The position numbers and the translations under genes are program-made. DNA of 64,000 bases, from contig CM070622.1 in assembly GCA_036346255.1 (NCBI GenBank), forward strand, positions 19,060,751 through 19,124,750, in the 5' to 3' direction. A model generated the notes under the pieces. That model had not been told where the DNA came from. It saw only the letters and a list, made by a program, of their open reading frames with translations, and searched no databases. Source of the DNA: Ampelocalamus luodianensis (Eukaryota; Streptophyta; Magnoliopsida; Poales; Poaceae). Numbering within the stretch: position 1 is the first letter of the stretch; each line of letters opens with the position of its first letter. Positions 44,505 through 56,999 of this stretch are shown here, piece after piece.

Positions 44505-45345
44505 TAGGCTGTACTGAAATTGAGTTTGGTCCCTAAGGCTTCATGCAGACTCTGCCAGAATCTTGATGTAAATTGGGAACCTCTGTCGGACACGATCTTC
44601 TTGGGTACCCTGTAGACAAACAATCCTAGCCACATATAACTCGCCAACCGGTCGCTTCAGATGTAGTCTTGACGGAATGAAGTGAGCTACCTTAGTCAAC
44701 CGATCAATTATCACCCAGATGGAATCATATCCTGATTGGGTCCTAGGAAGTCCGGTGATGAAATCCATGCCAATTTCTTCCCACTTCCATTCTGGTATTG
44801 GTAGTGGCTGCAACAATCCAGCTGATCTCTGATGTTCTGCCTTAACTCACGACACACATCACAAAGAAGCGGCGAATTCAAAAATTTCTCGCCATACCGA
44901 CCCACCATATTTCTCCTTCAGATCCTGCTACATCTTGGTGCTTCCGGGGTGAATGGAGTAAGGCGTTTCATGAGCCTCCTTCAGGATTGACTGCTTTAAC
45001 TCCTGTTGGTTAGGTACACAAATACGGTTCCCAAACCATACTGTTCCTTGTTCATCTTCAGCGAATCCTGGAGCCTTGCCTCTTCGCATATTCTTCTTGA
45101 TCTCCTTGATGTCATCATCTTCTAGTCTTTTCTCGATCCGACTTTGAAGAGTTGGTTGTACTTCCAAAGCATTCACACAACCTTGACTGACAATCTCCAA
45201 GTTTAGACGCTTCAATTCTTCATATAGTTCTGGTTGCTCCTTTTGTACCATCATAGTGTTACAATAGGCCTTTCGCCTGCATCCGCAACTACATTTGCTT
45301 TGCCGGATGATAGTGAATTCCAAGATCATAATCTTTATCAATTCT
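44505..45345 (-). pseudogene. Integrase of nested gypsy, truncated
   Basis: Minus strand. The zinc-binding N-terminal part is at about 45340-44930 (RICVPNQQELKQSILKEAH then HPGSTKM). The catalytic core follows: WEEIGMDFITGLPRTQSG, VIIDRLTKVAHFIP, and [19 protein letters not shown]. These hold the first two acidic residues of the DDE triad (in MDF and SDRG). The sequence stops at LNFSTAY, where the family continues towards the third catalytic residue, and passes into unrelated copia leader at 44504. The GPY and C-terminal regions are gone, so the enzyme is dead. Confidence 0.88.
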
Positions 45346-45349
45346 AGCC

Positions 45350-46453
45350 ATCTTCTCTCGCCGAGGTTTAATTTCGCTGCGTGAAGATATATTTGGACTT
45401 TGTGATCCGTGAAAATCTCACAATGTTACCAATGAGATAATGCCGCCAGATCTTCAAAGCATGCACAATCGCCGCTAACCTGCAACATGTGTCGGATAAT
45501 TCCCTTCATGTGGCCTCAATCGCTCGGATGCATAAGCCACTACTTTGCCTTCCAAAGATTAACACACATCCGAGACCTTGACGGATGCGTCAGAGAAAAT
45601 CTCGAAATCCTTACGGATATCGTAAGACTAGCACAGTCCGAGACTAATCTCCTCTTCGTGTCTTGGAAACTTTCTTCACGTGCATCCGTCCATTCAAACT
45701 TATTTTCCTTCTTCGTGTTGAGTCATGGGTCTTGCAATCTTAGAGAAATTTTCAATGAACTCGCGTAATAACCCGCTAGTCCAAGGAAACTTCTCACCTC
45801 TGGATCGCCCTAGGTTGCTTCCAATCTGACACTGCTTCAACCTTGGTAGGATCTACTGTAATTCCTCCTGCTGACACAATATGTCCAAGGAATGCCACTT
45901 GACTTAGCCAAAATTCACTTTTGCTGAATTTGGCATAGAGTTAGTGCTCCCTGAGCTTGTCCAGTATCATTCTGATATGCTTCTCGTGTTCTTCTTCATC
46001 CTTCGAGTAGATGAGAATGTCATCGATGAAAACAACCACAAACTTATCCAAGAATTCCATGAACACTTTGTTCATCATATTCATGAAATAAGCGTGCGCT
46101 CACAAACCGAAGACATCATCGTAAACTCGCATAATCCATATCCGTGGTGAAGGTCGTCTTCGAATATCTTCCGTCCGATCTTCGCCAGTGATAGCCGATC
46201 TCAAATCAATCTTCGAGAAGACACTTCCTCCTTTCAGCTGATCGAACAGATCATCTATCCTGGGTAAAGGATATTTATTCTTGATCGTCACCTCATTGAG
46301 TGATCTGTAATCAACACACATCCTCATGCTATTGTCCTTTTTCTTGACAAACAGCACTGGTGCTCCCCAAGGTGATGAACTGGGTCGGATGTACCCTTTG
46401 CTTCGCAATTCTTCGATCTGTTTCTTCAATTCTTCTAACTCATTAGCTGGCAT
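45350..46453 (-). pseudogene. Reverse transcriptase and RNase H of nested gypsy
   Basis: Minus strand. RT begins at 46453 with [58 protein letters not shown] and VFSKIDLRS, all conserved blocks of chromoviral-type RT. A break follows near 46190. The catalytic box reads FIDD (46032-46021), the usual variant of YVDD. RNase H pieces follow down to about 45350. Frameshifts separate these blocks. Confidence 0.85.
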
Positions 46454-46499
46454 TCTATAGGGTCGCTTCGATATTGGAGTTGTCCCAGGACTAAGTCAA

Positions 46500-47127
46500 T
46501 TAAGAACATTACGTCCCTATCTGGTGGCATGCCAGGTAAATCATCAGGAAAGACATCAGCATATTCTCGGACTAGAAGTATGTCTTCAAGTTTCACTTCC
46601 TTCATGCTGGTGAGGATGGAACTTTCATTGGTGCAGGTCTTGGGTTTGAATTCGACTGAAATTCCGTCTCCATTGGTGAGAGTGATAGACCTATTAGCAT
46701 AGTCTATTTGTCCATGATTCTTGGCTAGCCAGTCCATTCCGAGAATTACATCCAACCCTTGGGAATGCAAGACTATCAAGTCTGCTAGGAAGGATACTCC
46801 GGATATTTCAAGAGTGAGGTTTGGGCATATCGAACTAGTTCTCATTTCTGCACCCGGGGAATGGATTATCATTGAATTGGTTAAGGGAGATATAGGTAAC
46901 CCATTTTTGCCCACAAACTTATTTGATACAAATGAATGTGAAGCTCTGGAATCAAATAGCACTGAAGTTGGTATTGAATTGATAAGAAACATACCAAGCA
47001 CAACATCCGCGCCGCTCGGCTTCTCACCGTGACGTGGTTCACATATCCCTTGATAAATTGTCCTGACGGCTTTGCAATGCCGCCAGTGAATGTGGCTCCT
47101 GGTGCCGGCTTGGAAGATGCACGTCAC
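46500..47127 (-). pseudogene. Protease region of nested gypsy
   Basis: A continuous minus-strand frame of about 230 codons. The retropepsin-like active site reads LFDSRASHSFVS, where the family has DSGA; the Gly-to-Arg change should abolish activity. The flap-side segment LDVILGMDWLAKNHGQIDY is well kept. The protease cleaves the gag-pol polyprotein. It joins the RT linker near 46450 (VFPDDLPGMPPDRDV). Confidence 0.85.
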
Positions 47128-47129
47128 GC

Positions 47130-48155
47130 TTCTTGGGGCATCTCGTTGGCGTAGTGCCCTGCTTCGCTGCGGTGGAAACAGTCACCTCCTGCACCGAGGA
47201 GCGGAGCTCTTCTGCTGGGATTGCCCTCCAGTTGATGCGCTGCGAAGTTTGAGTTGTTGGGGCGCTGGTTCTGCACTAGAACTCGGGAGGTGGAAGACTG
47301 GAACTTTCCACGCTGCGGTGGCTGCGGCTAAATGAATCGAGGCTTAGGAAGGCCTCCTGCATTCAGTCTTTGGGCGGCCATCCTCCACTTGCGGTTCTCC
47401 ATCTCCTGATGCTTGGCCTCCTGGCGGATCGCCTTGTCCACCAACTGCTGGAAGTCGGTGAAGTTCTGGGAGATCAGTTGGACGGAGATATCATCATTAA
47501 GCCCCTCCATGAATCTTTCTTGTCGGTCCTCGTCCCAGGCTACATCAGCTGGTGCGTAGCGAGCCAGCTGGTTGAAGCGGTGAAGATACTCGCTCACCGA
47601 GCGATTGCCTTGACGAAGGGCATGGAACTCCTTTTTCTTCAACGTCATTTGGCCGGCAGGGATGTGGGCATGACGGAAGGCTCTGACGAACTCGTCCCAC
47701 GAGATGGCCTGGGCATTGGCGTGGGAGATGCAGAAGTTGTCTCACCACTCCGAAGCTGGTCCGTTGAGTTGATGGGAGGCGAACAGGACTCTTTCGCGAT
47801 CGGTGCATTGGGCGATGTCCAGCTTCTTTCCGATTGCCCGAAGCCAATCGTCAGCATCCATTGGCTCGGTGCTGCTGGAGAAGGTCGGAGGACGCATGCG
47901 CATGAACTCCGACATGGTCACCCGTTGAGGAGGGTGTGCTGGTGCCTGAGTTGCGGCAGCACGCCGCTGCGCTTGAATGTTCGAGAGTTGCCGAGCGGGC
48001 GGCAAAGTCGATGAGGTTGGTCCGATTGGCCATCATCCGCTGCCGCCCGGTCCCGCGCATTGGCGGTGGGGAGGTCGAACAAGTTGTTTGTTGATGGTCG
48101 ACATTTTCATTTCCACGCCTTGAACATCGCCACTTCTGTGCGGTGGCCACCATCT
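47130..48155 (-). pseudogene. gag of nested gypsy
   Basis: Minus strand, in at least two frames. 48005-47742 has VTMSEFMRMRPPTFSSSTEP and DADDWLRAIGKKLDI, the start of the plant retrotransposon gag domain. 47648-47328 has LHRFNQLARYAP and DRQERFMEGLNDDISVQLI, its C-terminal half. The zinc-knuckle region should lie at 47130-47330. Frameshifts near 47740 and 47330. Confidence 0.85.
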
Positions 48156-48393
48156 CGCCGAATTTTCCAAAGACTTAGGAAAGAGAAGAAAAGATAGCGC
48201 TAAGGGGAAATAAGTTTATATTAGCCCAAAAAAGCACACAAATACAAGACAAAGAATCAAAATTTTCTTTTTCAAGTAGTTCTTTATTTTATTCATTTGA
48301 TTATGGCTACCACAGAAGGTTAGTAGCTCATAATTCGCAGCTAATCGAGCAACTAAAGGGAAAAGCAAATATCTAAAAAGGGAAAAGCAATAT

Positions 48394-48978
48394 CTATGGT
48401 GTGGATGGGGTGTAGTTAGGAGAGTTGCAGGTGCTGTCTTGGCTTGCTTTGTAGAGGGCTAATTCTGCTTCAGTTGCCCTCAAGTTCTCCTCTGTTGCTT
48501 CTAATCTCCCCTGGACTAAATACAGCTCATCCAGGGTATTGCTATAGGCGTAGTCCATCGCCTTGGCTAATTCCACCTGATGGGTGATCTCCGGCATATC
48601 TTCATTCTCGACTGAGCTGAAAGCACTGCCTAGCCGGGTGGGGATGTGCATGGGATAGTACTAGAATGCGGTATCCCGAAGGTGGGCATCATAAGTATAG
48701 CGAAGTCGGCGCACGGCTTCCCTCGCTGCGTCTTGGATGCCGTCAGTGAAAGTCTCCCGACGCATTGGGGCGTCGAAGATGTGGAAACTCGTATCCAGCG
48801 ACAAGTTAGAGTAGAGGATAACCTCCACTCTCCAGCGCTCCAGCTGTCCCACAATATACTTGTATCCTTGGTATGTGGGCCTCTTCTTGAAACTTAGATG
48901 CTGCATCATCTTCCATAGTATATCCGCCCATTCTCCAGCAAAGATCCTATGGGAGATGCGGGTCGGTCTCTCGGCCAT
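48394..48978 (-). pseudogene. Extra ORF between primer-binding site and gag
   Basis: Minus-strand reading frame of 195 codons starting MAERPTRISHRIFAGEWADI, broken only by one TAG at about 48661-48663, and ending at 48394. The first half is basic with aromatic residues (SFKKRPTYQGYKYIVGQLER). The second half is predicted helical (KAMDYAYSNTLDELYLVQGR then LEATEENLRATEAELALYK), a probable coiled coil. I do not recognise a domain. It lies in the element's sense orientation, upstream of gag and separated from it by about 240 bp. Confidence 0.6.
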
Positions 48979-49132
48979 CTACAATTTTAGAAGAGACAAG
49001 AGTTTAGAAATCTTTTAACAGAGAAAGGAAGAGTAAGACTCTGGAAGACAAGTAAATAATTTGTAAATTTTTGAAAATAGTCCTTAATGGTTTTACCAAT
49101 TCTACCGTGGGCCATGACCTACAGTCGATATG

Positions 49133-49144
49133 GCTCTGATACCA
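49133..49144 (-). promoter_or_regulatory. Primer-binding site of nested gypsy
   Basis: Minus strand TGGTATCAGAGC, the standard complement of the 3' end of initiator tRNA-Met, four bases from the LTR end. Fixes the orientation. Confidence 0.92.
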
Positions 49145-49148
49145 CTTT

Positions 49149-52100
49149 TATCGAACCCGGGAGCGAAGGATCCCGAATTCTCTGTGTTCAAACACCGGTC
49201 CAGGATTTCCAGTGTACACAGTCTCACAAAATGGATATCACATTCATATCACGAAAACGTAAATGACATTAAATAAATAATTGTTTAATACAACTAAGTT
49301 CTGAACAACAATATCAAATGTCAAAGGATAAACACAACGGAAACATAATAATAGAGGTGAGCCACACGATGCGCCACAGGCAATCGTCTGGGTCAAAAGC
49401 CTACTCGTCAGGATCCTCACCGTCGGGGTAGAAGTCTTCTCCTGAATAAGATTTATTCAGCAAGGATGAGCACAACTTCCGTGCTCGCAAGTCACACCCA
49501 ATATTGAATTAATATGCATGCATAAGGTAACAAGTGAGTATAGTAGGGGTTCGTTTTGCATAAACAGCGTTTTCAGTGTAAATAATCATAGTAATTTCTA
49601 AGGCAGTTTTATTCTAAAACTAAAATCATATTTTTGAAATGACAATATTACAATGTGGATAACCTCCAATGATTGAGTGAAGGATCCCCTCCTAACACTT
49701 GGCTTTCCGCCCAATTTTTCATAAGGATTAACCATCCTCAACCTTTAATAAAGCATTTAAAAACCAAAAATAATTCTAACTTTAAGTGGCCCTGCTAGCA
49801 TGTCCATGACCGCAGACGCGGCTATTCGAATAGTTTCTACTCTGCAGAGTTGGTACAACTTTACCCACACGAGGAGACATGCTCGTTATGTCGGCCAATT
49901 CACGCTTCCGTAGGCGTGTGACTGAGCAATTACCATGAGGCCTTTACAATGTTCTATCCTAATGTACTAATGCCCGCTAAGGTTTCGCCCTTTTGAACTA
50001 ACCGTCCTCCGAAAGCCCCCTCTTGCGCCAAGTGGGAATAAAACGTCTAACCGACACCCACATATTCAAATGACATAAATACACTAGAACGTCACAAATT
50101 AATTAGCCAAATCCTGCCCATACAGGACATGTGGTAGTACGGTATGGCATAGCAATAAGCGGCTCAAAGACCGGTCCTCAATTAACTTGGGCGTCATTTG
50201 TACAATCCATGGGCCTTAATCTTAACCAGACCAATCCCGTGCATAAACCTGCACCCACCATTCCGACCATTTCGCCCAAGTCCAAACCCATTTTTGATTT
50301 TATTTCGAATAAAACTCTATTTATAAACTCATGTGGTAAGATAATACCACAATATCAAGTTTGAAATAAATTTGTAGAAATTTGGTGTAAACCCTCCCAA
50401 ATTCTGTAAGCGTGAACTAAGCCTGGCTAAGCATGTATTTAATTTTGATAATACTTTGCCTATGGTGTCAAGGTAGTCAGGTAAACATTCAAATTGGCTA
50501 TACAATAACACATGTAATTAACTATATGTAAAACAGGACATTAAAATATTTATACAAACATATGCATGCGATAAAGAATTTAAAACTAAAAATAACTTAA
50601 AATACTGGGGGCAATATGGTCAATGGTGTAACTTGCCTTCGTTGATGTCTTGGAATTCTAAATCTTCAGTTTGATCGAACTCTCCGGAGTCGTCGAATTC
50701 TATATGCGAAAATACGACAAATTCAATATTCAAATTCAAATAACTTCAAAAATATAGTTCAAATTAACTCCAAATTGAAATGTTTTGGTTTAGTTAGCTA
50801 GATTATAATTTTATATAAATTTTGCAATTTGAATCACTCAATTTGGAGTTCATATGCAAAAGTTGTGAATTTTAGAAGTTTTAAACATAATTCTGAAATT
50901 TAATTGAATTTCCCGAATTATCTTTCTACTGAAAAACCTATTTATTGTGCAATGCTGACGCCAACGAGGGATTTTCAGAATTTAAAAGAATAAAAATGAT
51001 TTCTGACATGCGGGCCCCACGTGTCATAGACACGGCTCACGGTAGACTGGATCTACCGAGCCGAGTGGACCCGGGTGTGGTGGATCACCCACGTGGGCGC
51101 GCACGTGGCGGTGACTGGGCGCCACTCGTGCGCCACGCCAGCAGAGGCGTGAGGTGGCGCCAGGTGGCATCACCACGCCGGCGAGGCGCGCCGCCGCGAG
51201 GACCGATGGTCGCCGTGCTGTCTTTGCCGCACGCAGAGTCCGGCGAGTGCACCAGAAGAGAGAGGAGAGGTCAGAGATCATGATGCTCACCACGGCGACT
51301 GGGAAGAGTGAGGCGGTGGCCGGCGACGTGGACGAAGGCGGCGGCTAAGGTACGGTCGTCGACGATGTATGTGTTCCGGCGATCCTCCGGTGGAATGGGT
51401 GTGCGCACCAGGATCGCGACGAGGTGGCGAAGCCGATGGAGGTGGTGGCGAGACGAGGGCGTCGACGACGGCGACGAAATCGGTGGCGGACGCTTGAAGC
51501 TTGGTGGCGACGAAAACTCCGATTCTGGCGAGTTTACGGCGAGAGAGGGAGAGTGGGTGGTGGTCTCGAGTTCGGAGTGAAGAGGGGCTCCCGATGCTCC
51601 CTTTTATAGGGGCCGGGGGTGACCGGGGAAGGAGATCATGTGCGGCGGCGGTTTTGGCTCGTGGGTGAACCGGGCGCGGAGAAGGGGGAAGAAAGTGGGA
51701 AACGAGGGCGGTTGGACGTGGCGGAGCCGTTGCGTGCGACTTCATGACGAGTGGATGAGCAGGACGCGGGGAACTCGGAGCTCCATGGACTCGGTCATGG
51801 TGGCAGTTGCGTGAGCGGCGCGGAGAAGAAGGAGAGGAGGAAGAAAGAACACGGGCTGTTGGATTTTGATCCAACGGTCACGATTATTAGAAGTGACGTG
51901 GGCGGTATGGGCGAGATCTGGCCGTTAGATTAAGATCGCACGGCTCACATTCATTAAGACATTTGGACTATGCGGAGGTTACAACAGATCTTGACCGTTG
52001 GTTCGAGATCCAGCGGCGGAGATAGAATGGGGTGCGTGCGTGCGGTGCGTGCGTTGGATTTCAATCCAACGGTGGATGAAGAGGAGGGGGGTGCGGTGGT

Positions 52101-52454
52101 GTGGGCCGCGTGCGGGCCGAGCGCGCGGGAAGGTTTGGGCCGAAGCCTTTGGGTTTCGGCCCAAAGCTAATTTTTGGATTTTCTTGCGTTCTTCTATTTG
52201 TTTTAATTTTGATAATTCATTTAGGCTTTAGAAATTAGTAAAATAATTCAAAAATTATGGAAAAATTCACAGAAATTCCCATGCTTGTTTTGGACTTAAT
52301 GAAATTATTTCCAACTTTATGTTGGCTTTTAATTTTGTAAATAAATTTGTTTTGGCTTTAAAATATTTATAAAAAGCTTTTAAAATTTCATAAAATTCCA
52401 CAAAAATAAATAAACTTTTAATTTTTACTGAAATTTGAAATTTGGGCTGTTACA
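49149..52454 (-). repeat. 5' LTR of nested gypsy
   Basis: 3306 bp, uninterrupted. Ends TTTGGGCTGTTACA, followed by the GGCAA duplication. Minus-strand TATA region CCCCTATAAAAGG near 51605. Confidence 0.9.
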
Positions 52455-54000
52455 GGCAACGACAGAGCCACGCCGCTAGCACGCGGCAAGCATGCACATG
52501 TCAGCATGAAGCCGCGCCTCCGTTGCAATACCGCATTACATTACATTGCATCGCATACATCTGCATGAATAAACAGTAACAGAAAAAAGGGCCGACGGCC
52601 CTGTAGAGCCGCGTCGCCGCCGGTTTGGAGTCGCGCCCGGCCACCTGAAGATGGCGCCACCCTCCCTGCGTACAGACGCCCCGCACCGGCGCCGCCCCTC
52701 ACCGGCCGGCAGCCGGGCCATGGCCGACCTCCACGGCTGCCCGAAATCGGCATCGCCCCGCACAGCACCGCTCGGAACAAAGAAGCAAAGAAAAAAAAGG
52801 GGGGCGGGCCCTGTAAAGCCACGCACGGCCGCACCCAAAGCCGATGCCGCCGGCCCGAAGCCGCATGGCACTCCGGCCGCCCAGCACGACACCGCTCCGT
52901 ACAGCTGCCACTTGCGACGCCCGCCCGGTTAAACTGCGTCGCCCGCCCGGTTGAACTGCGCCGCGCCGCTGGCCGCCTCCATCGGTACCCGTAGCACCAC
53001 CGCCCAACCCGCACCTAGAACCGCCGCCGCCTCGCCGCTCCACGCGACCTCCACCGCCGCTTGCGCCGCGCGTGCCCGCAGCACCGCCACCCGGCCCGCA
53101 CCTGGAGCCACCACCGTGCGTGCTCCAACACCGCCGCCGAACGTGCTCGCAGAGCCGCAACCACAAAGCCCCGTCACCGGCCAGCCGCCTGCCCGTAGCG
53201 GCGGCACCACTTTGCGCCGGCCCCGTACTCGCCCGCCTCCGCCGCTTGAAGCACCGCTCGGCCGTCGGCCCCTCCTGGGCACTCACGCCCCCGCCTGTAG
53301 TGGTGCTGCCCCATGTCGGCCTACACCGCCGGAACCCACCACCACCGCATGGTCCAGACGGCCGCCCACCGCGCGCATGGTCGCCGGTTGCCCGCCGCGC
53401 GCCCATGCGCTTGAATCGCCATCACCATCGGAGAACGAGGTTAGGAAACCTAACCCCGCCTCACCCCCTTTGAACCAATAAGTGGGCCTACATCTCGGCA
53501 GTAGAAAGGCCAAACAGGCCAAGGGAATGGTCCAGAAATTGCCCAGAAAAAATCCCATGAAAAATGAAGCAAAGGCCACATGGGCCGTACGGGAGGATGG
53601 CCCATACGGGAGGAAGAAGAAAAAGAAAAAAAAACGGGAAAAGAAAAGAAATCCCAAATCTTTGCGGAAAAGCCCCTCGAAATTCTAAAATTACGAGGAT
53701 AATTATGCGAAAAAGAAATTTTGCAGAAAGGGCCTCGGAATTACTGAAAATTGCGCGCAAATTTTTCTAAGAACTGAAATTTTGCGTTTTAATCTCTGAA
53801 AATTGCAGAATTCACCGAAAAGTCACTTTTCCAGCAAAAAAGGGCCTCGGGAATCCAAATTTTTGCATATTTTGAACTTTTGAAGCATGTTTAACTTTGT
53901 TATTGTTATTTCTTTACAATTTATTTATTGTATTTACTGTCTTGATTATCTGTGATTGTTTATATTGCTTTTAATCACTGAAAATAGCAGTAAATCATGA
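52455..54000 (+). other. Copia copy 2 leader, part right of the gypsy insertion
   Basis: Continues the leader from 37896: GGCAACGACAGAGCCACGCC then GCTAGCACGCGGCAAG aligns with the complement of copy 1 near 30780. 52600-53460 is GC-rich with long spurious open frames. 53700-53850 matches the AAATTTTGC-rich end of the copy 1 leader. The segment to 53708 is duplicated at 43280-44504. Confidence 0.8.
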
Positions 54001-54730
54001 AAAATACATAGAAAAATACGGGATCACGAACTGGGAGTTCGAAGAGCATTATGAGAATTTTGCAACCATCTTACGCAAATTACCAGCAGTAATCTTATGA
54101 ATTTTGTATGAATATGAAGATGACTGGCATCATGAATGAGGAATTCGAAAAACTGACCTAGCATGGCCAGAATTTGTACAAGTCTTCAACTCTGTGATAA
54201 TGTAATCACGAATGAGTATAAGATTGAGAAGACTCTCTACCTTTTACCCGAACGCGGTGTAATCCGCACGCAACTATCGTCGAGGCAGCTACGTGAAGTA
54301 TGTCAAATTAATTGATATTATGCAAGTTGCGAAAGCCCAAGATAATGTTCTAAGAAAGAACTACATCTCGCAGTCACCTAGAAGCAATGCTGGTCATGAA
54401 GCCACTGCTAGCAGCTACAAGGTGATGAAACCTCTCACGAATGAGAGGAGCAAGAAGGGTAAGGTCGTGCGTCGCACATTATTGATGTTTTTCAGTCTAA
54501 GAAGAAGGGCAAAGAACAACATGAAGCATACCTCGCCATTGCAGGCACAGAGGATCCACATCCATTAGTTGCACTTATGAATGTGAACAGCCCAGTAGCA
54601 GCCCCATCATCCCTCATTTGGACATCGCAGCGGTCGCAACCGTAGTTGCCTAAGAGGAGAAGATCGCTATAGAGCAGATTGAGGCAGAAGTTCCTGAATA
54701 CTTCACCGATTCGATCTAGTGCACGCATTG
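54001..54730 (+). pseudogene. gag of copia copy 2
   Basis: Plus strand. Broken N-terminal pieces (ILRKLPAV, then a WHHE-type segment) lead to 54293-54568, which reads MQVAKAQDNVLRKNYISQSP, then NAGHEATASSYKVMKPLTNE and GKVVRRTLLMFF. It matches 29273-28947 of copy 1. Stops and shifts throughout. Confidence 0.75.
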
Positions 54731-54979
54731 CACTTGAATCTTTTATAGAAACTTGCAGTTTGTAATTGAAGCAGAATTTTGAATTATTGAATAATGGTTG
54801 CATGCTCTAGGAGAGCAAAGCATTAAATTCTTATTATGAGTCCTGCAAGACTTATTTTCCCGTCTTTATAATAGCAAGTTATGTTCTGATATTTGAAGTA
54901 ATTTATTTATGTGTTGCTTGCTTTCTGCTACATATTAATAAAATACACTATATTAGAACACGTGTGGCGCCCTATAGAG

Positions 54980-55290
54980 GAAGTGTGCTTAGCAGGTAGT
55001 GGCACAGTGAATACTATCCTGAGAGAAACAGAGATTTTTCCAGTCGATCAGCAAGAATGCTGGTAGTCTTACGACAGTCGCCGGCAGCGATACTTGTATA
55101 ATAGGCTCAGGAAGGGCCATAATTATACTCCCAATGGGCACAACTTTGGTCATTGAAGAAGACTTGTTGTACCCAGAATCGACTAGAACTCTCAAGGATA
55201 TTTGCGCTAACAGTTTCCACGTAGAGACTGAAGAAGAGTATGGTACAGAATTCCTACTCATTACAAAGCGTGAAGAAAGTGAAAAATAGC
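54980..55290 (+). pseudogene. Aspartic protease region of copia copy 2
   Basis: Plus strand SGTVNTILRETEIFPVDQQE, a shift, then IGSGRAIIILPMGTTLVIEE, LYPESTRTLKDICAN and SFHVETEEEYGTEFLLI. The TILR...GSGRA...LP order is that of copia proteases and the following linker. The region of the catalytic D is altered (SGTVNT). Confidence 0.7.
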
Positions 55291-55419
55291 ATTAGAATGT
55301 CTTCCTTCATATGAAACTGGGCTATACTACACTAATATTAAGGCACTTGCAGCTTATACTACCTTGAAAACCGTATTTAGAAGCTCTGAACTTACCTATC
55401 TTTAGCATGATAGATTATG

Positions 55420-56215
55420 CCGCCTAGGTCTTAGGATAATGAGAGATATAATTAACAATTCACAGGGACATAATATGAATATAAAGAATTTTCCGAATCA
55501 GAAAGATTTTGTGTGTCCTGCATGTGCCACCGGAAAATTAGTTATTAGACCTTTTGCTCTGAAAGCGAAGGATGAAGTCCCTGCATTCCTGGACCGTATC
55601 CAGAGAGACCTTTTGCGGTCCTATATAGCCCCCCTGTAAGGGTCATTTTAGGTATTTTATGGTGCTCATCAATGCTTCCTCGAAATGGTCGCACATATAT
55701 TTATTGTCTACAAGAAATCACGCTTTTGCATAGCTAAATCTCGCAGATAAATAAGTTAGAAATATTTTCCCTGATCATCATAAGAAGTCCACCTGAATGG
55801 ACAACGCCGGAGAACTTACTCCGAAAGCATTTGATGATTATTGCATGAAAATGGAAATTAAAGTTGAGCATTTTGTACCGCATGTCCGCACCCAGAATGG
55901 ACTACCAGAACTTTGAAGAATTGTAATTTACCAACTACATATTGGGGACACGCAGTCCTGCTCGCAGCAGCTCTCATCATTTTTAGACCATCGGCCTATA
56001 ACATCCATCCACCTATGCAACTACCGCAAGGGTCAGCACCGAAAACTTCTCATCTTCGCAGGTTTGGTTGCAAGGTTTATGTACCTAAACCACCACCGCA
56101 ACGAACTGCAATGGGTCTTCTCCGAAAGTCTGGGATATACGTTGGTTATGAGACAGCATCCATAATCGAGTATTTGGACCTGATGACTGGAGATTTGCAT
56201 AATACCTGATTCTCT
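55420..56215 (+). pseudogene. GAG-pre-integrase and integrase of copia copy 2
   Basis: Plus strand. 55439-55639 has HNMNIKNFPNQKDFVCPACA then TGKLVIRPFALKAKDEVPAF and LDRIQRDLL: zinc-binding pre-integrase followed by the integrase start. The middle (55640-55910) is broken but contains the segment matching DASTRWSHV-type sequence. 55913-56209 has LPTTYWGHAVLLAAALIIF, RRFGCKVYVPKPPPQRTAMG and KSGIYVGYET, the integrase C-terminal part. Inactive. Confidence 0.8.
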
Positions 56216-56282
56216 GATAGTATATTAGATGATGATATTTTCCCGTTATTAGGGGGAGGAAATCAACCCTTGATGATAATGT

Positions 56283-56450
56283 CGGGAAATAATTGAAGTC
56301 TAGAAGACAATTGAAGTCCAAAAGATAATTGAAATCTATGCATATGACCCGTGCACTAGTGAAGCAAATAGAGAAGTCCACAAGATAATTGAAGTCTAGA
56401 AGACAATTGAAGTCCAGAAGACAATTGAAATCCAGAAAATAATTGATTTG
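56283..56450 (+). repeat. 18 bp minisatellite in copia pol, copy 2
   Basis: ATTGAAGTCCAGAAGACA-type units, about seven to eight imperfect copies in two blocks, in frame for IIEVQK/TIEVQK hexapeptides, before the conserved IIDLQ...LANQ segment. Counterpart of 27165-27330. Confidence 0.75.
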
Positions 56451-56999
56451 CAAATATTAGCGAATCAACTGCTAGACCACTTTAGTGATTTGAAGAGCGT
56501 GACCAAGTAGCATTTTCCTGTATGCAATGCACCGGAGAGGGTTGAAATACCAATGAAGGTATCCCTAATCCCGTCCTTAGGCCTCAGAAAAGGACGAGAA
56601 CTCCGGCCCCTCGAATCCGAAGTAACCGAGGACGTCTGATGGAAAAGGATAAGAAGGACTTGACACAGCTGATCACCGAAGTGCCCTAGAACCAGAAGGG
56701 GAGCCAGTTGAGACCTCGCATTGATATGGAACCTTTAGAAAATGCATACTAGAATTGAACATCCCCATGAAAGGAGACATCAGCATGGATGTGTGCGCAC
56801 ACAACGGAGCTGAAAAACTAAAGGGACTTGCCCCGTAATTGGAAGCAGCGGTGAGCAAGTAGAAGCATTAGAAGAATCGCCCTTAAAGAAATAGTTATAA
56901 AATTTATGACCTCGGGAGACTCTTTGAACATGACAACAGCCAATATCGACATTTACTTTGCAAAGAAACTTGCCACAATCATCAATCTTGATCCAGAGC

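Larger units (their letters stand above)
37897..52454 (-). mobile_element. Ty3/gypsy element nested in copia copy 2, rearranged
   Basis: Minus-strand element bounded by GGCAA (37892-37896 and 52455-52459). LTRs are 37897-43279 (including a 2.16 kb solo LTR with its duplication) and 49149-52454. The internal order from right to left is primer-binding site, an extra ORF, gag, protease, RT, RNase H, integrase. The integrase ends abruptly at 44505, where a second copy of the copia leader (43280-44504) is joined. The LTR starts TGTAACAG and ends TTCGACA on the minus strand. Frameshifts and stops throughout. Confidence 0.88.

Noticed and set aside
52541..53481. Overlapping long open frames on both strands
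   Set aside because: Same GC-rich leader; low-complexity Pro/Arg/Ala translations on both strands indicate base composition, not genes.
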